A stretch of DNA of 51,481 bases from CAZWVR01 sp964637235 (GTDB taxonomy: Bacteria > Bacteroidota > Bacteroidia > Bacteroidales > S143-33): contig CAZWVR010000002.1 in NCBI GenBank assembly GCA_964637235.1, forward strand, positions 1 through 51,481. The letters run 5' to 3'. Positions 7,865-16,817 of this stretch are shown here, in pieces (position 1 is the first letter of the stretch; each line of letters opens with the position of its first letter). Both the position numbers and the translations under genes were made by a program. The notes under the pieces were generated by a model that saw only the letters and a program-made list of their open reading frames with translations, was not told the DNA's origin and did no database searches.

Positions 7865-10606
7865 TTATAGTTTTATACCAAAGACTAAAATATCGTCTAA
7901 TTGTTTACGTTGGCCTCTCCAATTTAAGTGAGTTTCCAGCAGAATTTGTTTTTGTTTATCCATAGGGAGGTGATATATTTGCAACAATAAATTTCTAAAA
8001 CGGGTTATCATAAATTTTTTATTTCTGGGTCCGCCGAATTGATCGACATAACCATCTGAGAATAGATACAATACATCACCTTTTTGATATTTAAAAATTT
8101 GTTTAGAGAAAGGTCTCATTTTTCTATAATATCCTATTGGCATATCGTCTGGTTGTAGTTCAATAATATTGTTATTACGGATTATAAGAGCTTGATTATT
8201 TGCCCCGGCGTATTGTATTTCTTGTTTTTCTTTGTCTAACATAATAAGAGCCATATCAATACCATCTTTGTTATGTTCGTTGGAGTGGTATTGTTGTAGT
8301 GAAGAGATAATCATTTCTCTTAGTTCATCAAGTATATAGTTTGGGTATAGTTTTTCGGGGTTTATTTTTACAATTATTTCGTTTAGGAAAGAGATTCCCA
8401 ATAAGCTCATAAATGCGCCTGGGACGCCGTGACCTGTACAATCAGCAGCAGTAAAGAATATTTTTCCATTACGTTCTCTGAGCCAATAGAAGTCTCCGCT
8501 GACAATATCTTTTGGGAGGTAGAGTACGAAAGAATTTGGCAGATATGAGGCGATAAATGTTTCGGATGGTAGTAGAGCTCGTTGTATTCGGCTGGCGTAT
8601 TTTATACTATCGCGGATATTTTTATTTTGCTTAGCGATTTTTTCCTCAGCTTGTTTTATTTTAGTGATATCTGAATATATTGCAAAAAGACGGGTAAGTT
8701 TGCCATTATTGTTTACTAGTGGAGTTAGAGAAGTTTGGAGCCATATTTTTTTTGTAATATCTACTTTAAAACTATAAGTAAAGGTAGCAGATTGTTTATT
8801 TTTTAGGGCTTGTTCTATTATTTCTAATATTTCAGGTTCAAAGAAAGGGAATATTATATTATCGCCATATTTTGCGGTAAATTCTTTGAAAGATAGTCCC
8901 ATAACTCTTTCGAAGCCGGGGTTAACCCATTCAATGGTTCCGGTAGCATCTGCGATAGCTACGCCGTTATCTGTTTTTTCGGCAACTAAGGATAATTTTT
9001 CCAGTTCTTGATTTTTGAGTTCTAATTCTTTGGCTTGTTCAATTATTTTTTGGTTTTTGCGGCGAATTTCTTCCTCAGCTTCTTTAATTTTTGTGATGTC
9101 TGAGTCGATGAGTACTAATTTTTTTATATTGTTATATTCGTCTGTAATTGGGGTTATGTTTGTTTGTATCCATAGTATTTTATTTTCTTTTGTTAATACT
9201 TTATGTTCGAAAATATGAGATTCTTTGTCTTGGATGACTTTATCCAGGGCAGGGCTTATTCCATCGTATATTGGGATATCTTTTATGTTTATACCATATT
9301 CTGTTTCTAATAATTGAAGTGTATATCCGTATAGTTTGGTAAAGCCTTTGTTTAGCCATTCTACTTGCCAGAATTGATTTAATATAACCACGGCATTACT
9401 TGTTTCGCTTGCGACAAGAGAAAGTTTTTCAAGTTCAGCATTTATTTTTTCCAGTTCTCTTGCTTGTGCTTCAATTTCGCTTTTTTGTTCTGCTAAGAGT
9501 ATGTTTTGTGTTTTTTTCTGTTTATAGTTTCTGAAAATTATAAATGTTAAGATACCGATGATAATAAGTAGTACACTGAAAATTAGTAGGGCATAACGTT
9601 GTATTTGTATTGTGATAGAGAGTTTTCGTAGTTCAGCTTTTTTTTGTTCTACTTCTTTTTGAATTCTTTTACTTTCTTCTATTTGTTGTTTGAGTAATTG
9701 TTCTTGTTCTTTATATTGTTTTAGGAGTTTATTAACTTTATGTTCGTATGCTGTTATTTGTTGTTGTTTTTGCTGTAATTGTTTATCTTTTAATGCAAAG
9801 AGTTTAGCTTGTTCTTGTAGTTTTATATTGTATATTTTAAGTTGATTTTGTAGGAGATTAAGTCGGTTTTGTTGTATTTCAATTTCGTGGATTTTTTGAT
9901 TTAGAATTTGTTGTTGTTGAGATAGTTGTTGTTTTTGTTGTTCTAATTGTTGTTTTTGTGCTTCAATTTGTTTTTGTTGTTGAGCGAGTAATTTTTTCTG
10001 ATTTTCCAGTTGCTGTGTTTTTTGTTTTAGAAGTTTTTCTGTTTTTAATAGTTCTTGTTTGGTTTTATTTAGCAATTTTCTGGCATTAAGGTCTATTCCT
10101 CCTAAGGCGTAGAAACCTTTTAAGTTTAAAATACTAACATTGTATTTGCTTAGATTTTCAAGGTTATATTCAAAATTTACTTTTTCTCCGGATTTTTCAG
10201 TAAATAGATTGAAAACAACTTTTTCTTTATCGTTCCATTCCTCGGTAAAAAGTACAGTTGAAGTTCCTTTTATGGTTAATAAGATTTTTTCAATTTCGTT
10301 TAGATGTTGTTTTTCTACAATAATAATATCGTATTGAGGTATTTCTCCGATACTTTTAACATTAGAAATTTGTATTGTTATTCCTGTCATAAAAGTGGAG
10401 GGTTTTCTTTTTTTCAGGGCATTTATTAGTTCTTTTGAACCTTTATATACTCCGAAATTGAATGCATCTTTTTGTACATCATTTTTCCATACTAAGAAAT
10501 TAAAAATTTTAAATATAAGATCTGCTTTTTGTTCATTTAAAGGGATATATTGAGCTTTTAAGATGAAAGGTATGATTATCAGTATGTATGCAATTAATTT
10601 TTTCAT
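7865..10606 (-). CDS. Membrane sensor with YfiR-like, PAS-PAS and SpoIIE/PP2C phosphatase domains
   Basis: I start the gene at the ATG giving a signal peptide (MKKLIAYILIIIPFILKAQ), 14 codons inside the longest frame, which would run into the upstream gene. Domains in order: a YfiR/DUF4154-like periplasmic domain (about 25-165), a very long glutamine-rich coiled coil (about 180-330), one membrane span (about 335-360), a short coiled coil, two PAS domains (both preceded by EKLSLVA), and a SpoIIE/PP2C serine phosphatase. Phosphatase metal residues appear in SGDFYW, ADCTGHG, DGYVDQFGG and the final DDILVFGIKL. It probably dephosphorylates an anti-anti-sigma-type partner in response to an envelope or cytosolic signal. 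It is the last gene of an operon with a carboxypeptidase and an amino-acid symporter. Confidence 0.88.
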   Translation of the reverse strand: MKKLIAYILIIIPFILKAQYIPLNEQKADLIFKIFNFLVWKNDVQKDAFNFGVYKGSKELINALKKRKPSTFMTGITIQISNVKSIGEIPQYDIIIVEKQHLNEIEKILLTIKGTSTVLFTEEWNDKEKVVFNLFTEKSGEKVNFEYNLENLSKYNVSILNLKGFYALGGIDLNARKLLNKTKQELLKTEKLLKQKTQQLENQKKLLAQQQKQIEAQKQQLEQQKQQLSQQQQILNQKIHEIEIQQNRLNLLQNQLKIYNIKLQEQAKLFALKDKQLQQKQQQITAYEHKVNKLLKQYKEQEQLLKQQIEESKRIQKEVEQKKAELRKLSITIQIQRYALLIFSVLLIIIGILTFIIFRNYKQKKTQNILLAEQKSEIEAQARELEKINAELEKLSLVASETSNAVVILNQFWQVEWLNKGFTKLYGYTLQLLETEYGINIKDIPIYDGISPALDKVIQDKESHIFEHKVLTKENKILWIQTNITPITDEYNNIKKLVLIDSDITKIKEAEEEIRRKNQKIIEQAKELELKNQELEKLSLVAEKTDNGVAIADATGTIEWVNPGFERVMGLSFKEFTAKYGDNIIFPFFEPEILEIIEQALKNKQSATFTYSFKVDITKKIWLQTSLTPLVNNNGKLTRLFAIYSDITKIKQAEEKIAKQNKNIRDSIKYASRIQRALLPSETFIASYLPNSFVLYLPKDIVSGDFYWLRERNGKIFFTAADCTGHGVPGAFMSLLGISFLNEIIVKINPEKLYPNYILDELREMIISSLQQYHSNEHNKDGIDMALIMLDKEKQEIQYAGANNQALIIRNNNIIELQPDDMPIGYYRKMRPFSKQIFKYQKGDVLYLFSDGYVDQFGGPRNKKFMITRFRNLLLQIYHLPMDKQKQILLETHLNWRGQRKQLDDILVFGIKL

Positions 10607-10629
10607 TTGTATAAAAGTTAGATCGCTCC

Positions 10630-11787
10630 TCAGATATTTTTCAAGCAAATATTAAGCAAAAAATTTGCCTTAGCATATTTTTTTATGGCATTGTTTTTAT
10701 TTTTTATTGTTATTGACTGGCAGTCAATAGTTTTAAAGGCATTATAAAAGCTTAGGTCACCGATATCTGCTATTATAAGGTCTGTATTTGGGGCGGCGAA
10801 GTCTTCGTCATTGATTTTTGGATAACGTATTCCGATATCTGTGGAGTATATTTTATTGAATTTCTGAATGTTAATATTTTTGAGTATGTATTCAAAAAAT
10901 AGGTCTTTGATGTTTAGTGGTAGATTTGAGTATAGAGTAGTATGTTTAGGACTAAAAGCTTTAAGGGCGATGGCTTCTATTGCGAGGAATATGGAGAAAG
11001 CATACCATTTTCTTACTTTTTCTCTGTTTTTATCTTCTGGGATGTATCCACCTTCGAAAAGGATAGTTCTAATGCCTTTTTTTTGGGTATTATCTCCGAA
11101 AGCCATGGGCATAAATGTATCGTTGTATTTAGCGATTTTGCCTTTGAGCATAGGGAGGTTTTCTATTATATATCCGATGATTTGCATTGATATAAGTCTG
11201 TTGTTATCAATAGTTTTTTGTTTATCAAAAGCTGGGGCGAGGAATGAGAGAGTTGTGGGGTATTCAGTTAGTGAGTTGCCGTAGTATATTTCTTGGTCGT
11301 GTAGGTTAAAAGCATATTTAGGTTTTATGGTATCGATGGTATTTGAAAGGATTTGGGCTTCGGGAGAAGTTTTACGTATGGCATCTCGATTTATATCTAT
11401 TCCTTGGGCATTTCTGCGGGTAAATAAGTCAGCTCCATCTGGATTAAGCATAGGGATGAAATATAGAGTTATGTTATTTTCCAATAATTTGTTAAATTCA
11501 GGGGAGATATTTTTTTCTAAAAACATAATAAAATCCAAAGTTGCAAGAGTGCTTAGTGGTTCGTTTCCGTGCATTTGAGACCAAATTATAATTTTTTCAT
11601 TTCCAGAGCCTTTTTTTAAAAGGAAAATATCCTTGCCCAAGAAAGATACACCAATTTTTTTTACTTTAATTTTTTTTAAGTTTTTAACGAATTCTAAAAT
11701 ATTTGAGTGTTTTAGAGAGTAGAATGTTGCTTTTGAGAAGTAGAAGTTTTGAAAATTTTGTAGGAATGTTTTAGCAGAAGTTGTCAT
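10630..11787 (-). CDS. M14-family zinc carboxypeptidase
   Basis: The 385-residue protein has the M14 zinc site HGNE (H73, E76) and H163 in NLHDQ, with a likely catalytic glutamate E245 in FEGGY. The NPDGADLFTRRNAQGIDINRD segment is typical of the family. I see no signal peptide, so the enzyme may be cytoplasmic and process peptides taken up by the cell. Its ATG overlaps by one base the stop codon of the upstream symporter once that gene's true C-terminal frame is used, which implies translational coupling. Family-level confidence is high; the substrate is not known. Confidence 0.9.
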   Translation of the reverse strand: MTTSAKTFLQNFQNFYFSKATFYSLKHSNILEFVKNLKKIKVKKIGVSFLGKDIFLLKKGSGNEKIIIWSQMHGNEPLSTLATLDFIMFLEKNISPEFNKLLENNITLYFIPMLNPDGADLFTRRNAQGIDINRDAIRKTSPEAQILSNTIDTIKPKYAFNLHDQEIYYGNSLTEYPTTLSFLAPAFDKQKTIDNNRLISMQIIGYIIENLPMLKGKIAKYNDTFMPMAFGDNTQKKGIRTILFEGGYIPEDKNREKVRKWYAFSIFLAIEAIALKAFSPKHTTLYSNLPLNIKDLFFEYILKNINIQKFNKIYSTDIGIRYPKINDEDFAAPNTDLIIADIGDLSFYNAFKTIDCQSITIKNKNNAIKKYAKANFLLNICLKNI

Positions 11788-13516
11788 TAAAAGTCTTTTT
11801 TTATGTTAATTTTTTCGTTTGGATATTCTTTTTTGAACAGTCGCCAGTAGTCTATGACGGTTTGTTTCATTTCTTTATGGAGAATAAGTAGTCCGAGAAG
11901 ATTTGGTATAGCCATAANNNNNNNNNNGCAGATAGGTTCCATATTATAGTAGTATCGGTAAAAGAAGCAATAAAGAATGCAATTACATAAAGAATTCGGT
12001 ATGGCATTACATATTTTTCACCCCAGAGGAAAGTTACGGAGCGGTCTCCGTAGTAAGACCAAGCAATTGCAGTTGAGAAAGCAAAAAGGAGTAAGCCAAT
12101 TGATATAATATATTGCCCCCAATTACCGAATAAGCTTCGCTTAAAAGCTTCGGCAGAAAGAGGTGCTGAATGAAGGAGGGATTTTCCGTATATTGAGACA
12201 TTTTCAGGGATTTGCATTTGTCCGTGTTCTACTTTTATTTTACCGGTATAAGGCTTATCTTTTTTTAAGACTTTTATATCTTCGGCAAAGGAGCGGGCGT
12301 GTAGGATTGTGATATTATTTTCAATTTTACCGTTAATAACATTGAGTATTCCGTCATATACAGGCATTTTAGCTTTCCGATTTAGAGCTTTTGAAATAAT
12401 CTGGACGTCTTTTTTATTATTTTGGTCATAATGTCTATTTAGGACTATTATATCAGCTGCTTGGAATTTATTTTCGAATTTTTCTGTCCATACACCGGAA
12501 GATAGAATGACTAAACCAGTTAAGAAGCATATTACGATGGTATCGATAAAAGGTTCAAGTAATGCGACCATACCTTCGGATACTGGTTCATGGGCTCTTG
12601 CAGCAGCGTGGGCAATAGGGGCAGAACCTTGACCAGCTTCATTAGAAAAAAGTCCGCGATTAACGCCTCTATTAAATGCAAATGCAAAGCTTGCTCCTAA
12701 GAAACCGCCATAGGCAGCTGTTCCTGTGAATACATCGTGAAAAATTGAGTAAAATGCCGAAGGAATATTTTTGTAGTTATAAATTAGCACAGCCAATGCA
12801 CCTAAGAAATATATAAGAGCCATTCCGGGTACTAATTTTTCTGTTACTTTTGCTATTCTTTTAATGCCTCCGATTATTACAAGACCTAATAGTATTGCTA
12901 ATATTAGTCCAGTCCATATTTGTGGGATATGAAATGTAGCCCACATTGCATTTGAGATGCTATTTATTTGTGGTAAGCTTCCGGAGCCGAAAGAGGATAG
13001 AATAGTTGCAAAGGCAAAAAGGGAGCCGAGCCATAATCCGGTTTTGATTATTTTTCCATTTTTAAGTTTGATATTTAAACGTTTTTTCATATAATACATA
13101 GGACCTCCTGAGACGCTACCATTAGGGAGTATATCTCGATATTTATGTGATAAGGTTACTTCTACGAATTTTGTTGTCATGCCTAACATTGCGGTTATAA
13201 GCATCCAGAAAAGAGCAGCAGGACCTCCTAAATGTATTGCCAGAGCTACTCCTGCTATATTACCTGTGCCTACTGTACCGGAAAGAGCTGTTGAGAGCGC
13301 TTGAAAGTGTGATGTGTCTCCTTTATCTGTTTTTTTATCGTATTTACCTGAAACTATACGAATTGCATGTTTAAAATATCTTATCTGTGGAAATTTTAGA
13401 TATATAGTGAAAAATAATCCTGTACCGAGTAATAAATATACAAACCATGGCGAACTACCCAAGTATTTATCTAACCATAGTAAAAAATCATTGATTTGTT
13501 GCATAATTTCTTGCAT
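11787..13516 (-). CDS. AGCS-family sodium/amino-acid symporter (interrupted by assembly gap)
   Basis: This membrane protein imports alanine, glycine or a similar amino acid with sodium. The family signature GTVGTGNIAGVA is present near residue 80, with SGGPMYYM and FNRGVNRGLFSNEAGQGSAPIAHAAA later. An insertion of about 100 polar residues lies between the segments GLVILSSGVW and AFKRSLFGNWGQY. A run of 10 N at 11918-11927 breaks the frame: the frame-preserving reading ends in unrelated residues at 11867, but a different frame after the gap gives MAIPNLLGLLIL and runs to a stop at 11787-11789, exactly the expected AGCS C-terminus. I therefore extend the gene to 11787. It heads the operon. Confidence 0.88.
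11918..11927. other. Assembly gap (10 N)
   Basis: Ten unknown bases lie inside the symporter gene. Aligning the flanking protein with remembered AGCS members suggests the true distance is about 14 bases, since WNL and MAIP are usually separated by about seven residues and the present spacing is out of frame. Confidence 0.95.
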
Positions 13517-13539
13517 AACTATGGTTTAAGTAATTTGCG

Positions 13540-13547
13540 CAAATATA
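13540..13547 (-). promoter_or_regulatory. Bacteroidota -7 promoter element for the symporter operon
   Basis: On the minus strand this reads TATATTTG (TAnnTTTG). A TTTA resembling the -33 element lies 18 bases further upstream, and the ATG follows 23 bases downstream. Confidence 0.5.
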
Positions 13548-13622
13548 ATAAGTTTTTACTAATTCTAAACATAGCGAAAATATTAGAGCTTAACTCACTT
13601 TTATATTTGGAGAGATGGAGCT

Positions 13623-16037
13623 TTATCTTAGAATTACTAATTTACCATTAAAAAGTGTTTTTTCTGCGTTTATTTGCACCCAATAGATATCCGGAGGCAG
13701 TTCTGAGATGTCTAATATAATTGTATGATTTCCTGAGCTATATGTAAATTTACGAGTTAAAACTAATTGCGCATTACTTGTAAAAAGGCGAAGTTTTAAG
13801 GTATTTTTCTCATTGAGAGTAAAATTTATTGCTACAAAATTTGAAGCGGGATTGGGATATATGAATAGTTTTTGTTTATTGGAAAAATCTTTACCGAAGT
13901 AGTAAAATTTTATATCGCCAGTACGCTGATAATCAGTTATTTTTGCTCCGATATAACAAAGAGCTGTGTTAGAAGTAATTTTTCCGTATATACGACCATC
14001 TGTTGTTATATTTAATCCAATAGGCATCAATTGGGGTTTGAAATCTATGACTTTATAACTTACTGGATAAAACCCTGAAATTGGAGATATTAGGAAATTA
14101 TCTTTATCTCCATTTGAAATTCCCGCAGCGAAATCTATTTGTGAGGTATCAAGTGCGATGTCATCCATATGATTGTATAGCATTTTTATATCTCCATTTT
14201 TGTATAAAATGCAAGCAAAATCTGTATTATGGGTGCTATCGCCCCAGAAGCCAGTTTTCCAATGTATTATTAGGCTATCATTATTTTGTACGTATGTAAT
14301 TCCTTGATTCATAGATGGATATATTTGAAGGTCTGAGCAGAACACACCAATTACAGGATTTTTTATAATTTGTGCATCTGTTCTGATATAATCAAAGTCC
14401 TTTGTAAATTTTATCCAGCCGTCTGTTCCGATGTATAAAGTATCGTAGAGTTTTCCATAGAATGGGAATTTAAAATTTAGTGGAAGCAGGGCATAGCCAT
14501 CGTCATAATTGTTTGGTATAAGTTTTTTAGAGGTATTTACTGGATAGTAATTATTTGAGTTATATGCTTTATATAGGTATAGGATATTCCATTTATATGG
14601 AGGGGTTCCGCCATTTGCTTCTAACTGGAAGTTATAGTTTCCTTCTGAGCATGGAGGCAAATCAGGTGTATTTATCACCGGCTTTTTGAATTTTGGAGCA
14701 ATTACTACTGAAAGGTATGTATTAGTGTTGTTTTTTATAGGGGTTTGGTAAATATCTGGTTTATAGATTGTTCCGGTGCTGTCTTTTACTGCAAAATCGT
14801 AAATATAGCCAGAATATAAATTATTTATGTCAAATTCTTTAACGATGAGAAATATTTTAAAAGGTTTGTCTTTATTTACAAAAGTAAGTAAAGGGGTGAT
14901 ATCCAAAGAGATTTCTATTGCGGAGGAGTCATCTCCTTCTATTGGATAGTTTCCACCTTGTTTATAAAAGAGGGGTAAAAATAGGGAATGTTCAGGATAA
15001 TCTGCATTGAGATTTTGCGCTATTCCAGCAGTGATTATCAGATGTTTTCTATTTTCGTGGTATATTTTAGTTCTGAGGGTCAAGAGTGGTTTGTAGTGTT
15101 TTCTTACATTAATTACCCATACTTTATTTGCGAAAATTCCGCCTTTTGATGGAGGCAATGCCAGTAGTCTATACATAAAATAAGCTTTTCCTTTATTTGC
15201 GAAGTTTTCTCCCCAAGAATTAACCATTATCAGGGCACCTTTTTCCCAGTCTTGCATATCAACTTTTCCGTCATTATTTATGTCAATGTTGTTTGTATAT
15301 TTACCATCATTGTTAAAGTCATATTTAATGCTATCGTCCCAACCGACTATTGTCATAGCGTGGTTTACCTGATGCCCCCATTGAATTATTATGCTATCGT
15401 TTACCATTGTAAATTCATTGGTGACACCTGCGGCAAAGTTTGCAAGGCTCCCAGTTTGTGAGCCATCTAAATGATTTGCAAGCCAGTTTTTTAGAGTTAA
15501 GAGACCTTGCGGAGTACTGACATCAATAACAGCATAATTTAGCACTCTATTATCGAATCCATTTTCATATTTTTGATAGCCACTCAACCAAGTTCTTGGA
15601 GAAATATATAAACCTCCGTAATCTTTGACATTTGGGCAGCCATTTTGTTTAATAATTTCCCAGCCGTCTGTAAAAAATGAGCCGTTTAAAGGGCTTCCAT
15701 TGTTTAAAAAATTGTATGTATAATGTGTAGGGAATTGATTTTCTGGCAATTTTGCATTTGTGTTTCTAATTCTATTTATTTCGTAAGTGAAAGTATATCC
15801 TATTCCAGCAGCTTGTGCACAGGAGCCACCCGATTGAGTAAATACTCCACGGAAATATGGTAAAAGTGAATTATCTAAGCGGCTTGGTAGGTTTGTGTTT
15901 AATTTGCTTATATCAGAGCGAACTTCCGGGGTGTTTTTTATTTCTTGTTTTGTTGGTAAGCGGAGCCTACCAATTGTTTGGCTTTCTACAAAATTGCTAA
16001 AAAATATAAGTATAAGTGTCAAAATAGCTGTTTTCAT
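13623..16037 (-). CDS. Secreted papain-like (C1A) cysteine protease with T9SS tail
   Basis: I start at the internal ATG that yields a signal peptide (MKTAILTLILIFFSNFVESQ), 13 codons after the longest frame start. The protease domain shows C73 in QSGGSCAQAAG, H226 in NHAMTIVGWDD and N273 in VNSWGENF. Between His and Asn is an insertion with two calcium-loop-like stretches (DFNNDGKYTNNID and DINNDGKVDMQDWE), the second resembling a dockerin or EF-hand loop. The C-terminal third has beta-rich domains and a T9SS sorting domain starting YPNPASN and ending GKLVILR. It is expected on the surface or outside the cell. It stands alone with its own promoter. Confidence 0.88.
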   Translation of the reverse strand: MKTAILTLILIFFSNFVESQTIGRLRLPTKQEIKNTPEVRSDISKLNTNLPSRLDNSLLPYFRGVFTQSGGSCAQAAGIGYTFTYEINRIRNTNAKLPENQFPTHYTYNFLNNGSPLNGSFFTDGWEIIKQNGCPNVKDYGGLYISPRTWLSGYQKYENGFDNRVLNYAVIDVSTPQGLLTLKNWLANHLDGSQTGSLANFAAGVTNEFTMVNDSIIIQWGHQVNHAMTIVGWDDSIKYDFNNDGKYTNNIDINNDGKVDMQDWEKGALIMVNSWGENFANKGKAYFMYRLLALPPSKGGIFANKVWVINVRKHYKPLLTLRTKIYHENRKHLIITAGIAQNLNADYPEHSLFLPLFYKQGGNYPIEGDDSSAIEISLDITPLLTFVNKDKPFKIFLIVKEFDINNLYSGYIYDFAVKDSTGTIYKPDIYQTPIKNNTNTYLSVVIAPKFKKPVINTPDLPPCSEGNYNFQLEANGGTPPYKWNILYLYKAYNSNNYYPVNTSKKLIPNNYDDGYALLPLNFKFPFYGKLYDTLYIGTDGWIKFTKDFDYIRTDAQIIKNPVIGVFCSDLQIYPSMNQGITYVQNNDSLIIHWKTGFWGDSTHNTDFACILYKNGDIKMLYNHMDDIALDTSQIDFAAGISNGDKDNFLISPISGFYPVSYKVIDFKPQLMPIGLNITTDGRIYGKITSNTALCYIGAKITDYQRTGDIKFYYFGKDFSNKQKLFIYPNPASNFVAINFTLNEKNTLKLRLFTSNAQLVLTRKFTYSSGNHTIILDISELPPDIYWVQINAEKTLFNGKLVILR

Positions 16038-16056
16038 TTCTCTTTTTTTATTATTC

Positions 16057-16064
16057 CAAAGATA
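16057..16064 (-). promoter_or_regulatory. Bacteroidota -7 promoter element for the C1A protease
   Basis: On the minus strand this reads TATCTTTG, 19 bases before the chosen ATG. It lies inside the longer open frame, which supports the internal start. No clear TTTG -33 partner is seen. Confidence 0.5.
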
Positions 16065-16115
16065 ATAATTTTGCATAAACTTGTTTTAAATAGCTTTTAA
16101 AAGAATTTTAATTTT

Positions 16116-16817
16116 ATGGATCCGTTAGCACTATTGATTGATGAGTATGATTATCATAGTAGAAAAGTTATAAAAGCGGTGTCTGGTGAGAGGTATGTAG
16201 GCGTTATGTTGGAGGATGGGCAGATAGGTGTATGTGTAAATCTTACGGGAGAGGCGAAATTTTTACCGACTAAGCCGGATTTGAAATGTCTTAATAGTCG
16301 TATTTGGCTTACAGCATATTTTAATGCATTGAAAAATTTTTCACAGCCGCAGTTGCTCGATGGTGATATTTTTCAAATAGTTGATTTTGAGCGATATAAT
16401 AATATTGTGATGATAGGTTTTTTTAAGCCTTTGTATCAGAAACTTATTAGCTTAGGGAAAAATATAATTTTCTTTGATTTTCGTGATATTGAGGGGAAAG
16501 CACCTGAGGAAAGTAAACCATATTATCTTTCTAAGGCAGATATTGTAATAATTAGCTCTACAACTATTGCCAATAATACTCTTGATGAAATATTGAGTTT
16601 TTCTGTAAAGGCAAAAAAATATTTATTGGGTCCGAGTTCAATTTTTGATAGCAAATTTTTTAATATAGGCATTGATGGAATTTTTGGCACTCTATTTAGG
16701 AAGAATGATATAAGAATTCTTGAAATAATTGCACAAGGCGGAGGAACACGCGATTTTCAGAAATTGGGTATAAAAAAATATTTGTTTAATGATTCATTGG
16801 GAAAGAAAATACAATGA
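16116..16817 (+). CDS. DUF364/DUF4213 putative heavy-metal chelation protein
   Basis: The 233-residue soluble protein has an N-terminal DUF4213-like, enolase-N-type half (ERYVGVMLEDGQIGVCVNL) and a C-terminal Rossmann-like DUF364 half (ADIVIISSTTIANNTLDEIL, LLGPSS near residue 168, and a GGGT stretch close to the end). In the family these proteins are linked by structure and context with metal or siderophore handling, but no reaction is established. Its last 29 bases overlap the next gene, a membrane fusion protein, so the two are probably translated together. The start ATG has no clear promoter element nearby. Confidence 0.7.
   Translation: MDPLALLIDEYDYHSRKVIKAVSGERYVGVMLEDGQIGVCVNLTGEAKFLPTKPDLKCLNSRIWLTAYFNALKNFSQPQLLDGDIFQIVDFERYNNIVMIGFFKPLYQKLISLGKNIIFFDFRDIEGKAPEESKPYYLSKADIVIISSTTIANNTLDEILSFSVKAKKYLLGPSSIFDSKFFNIGIDGIFGTLFRKNDIRILEIIAQGGGTRDFQKLGIKKYLFNDSLGKKIQ

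Noticed and set aside
9600..10080. Low-complexity ttg/ttt repeat considered as a tandem DNA repeat
   Set aside because: It is the coding sequence, on the other strand, of a glutamine-rich coiled coil with no exact unit length.
10607..10648. Longer start of the phosphatase sensor
   Set aside because: It overlaps the carboxypeptidase gene and places residues ahead of an otherwise ideal signal peptide.
11867..11917. C-terminus of the symporter in the frame continuing straight through the N run
   Set aside because: It gives residues unlike the AGCS family, whereas the other frame gives the conserved MAIPNLLGLL and reaches a stop overlapping the next start.
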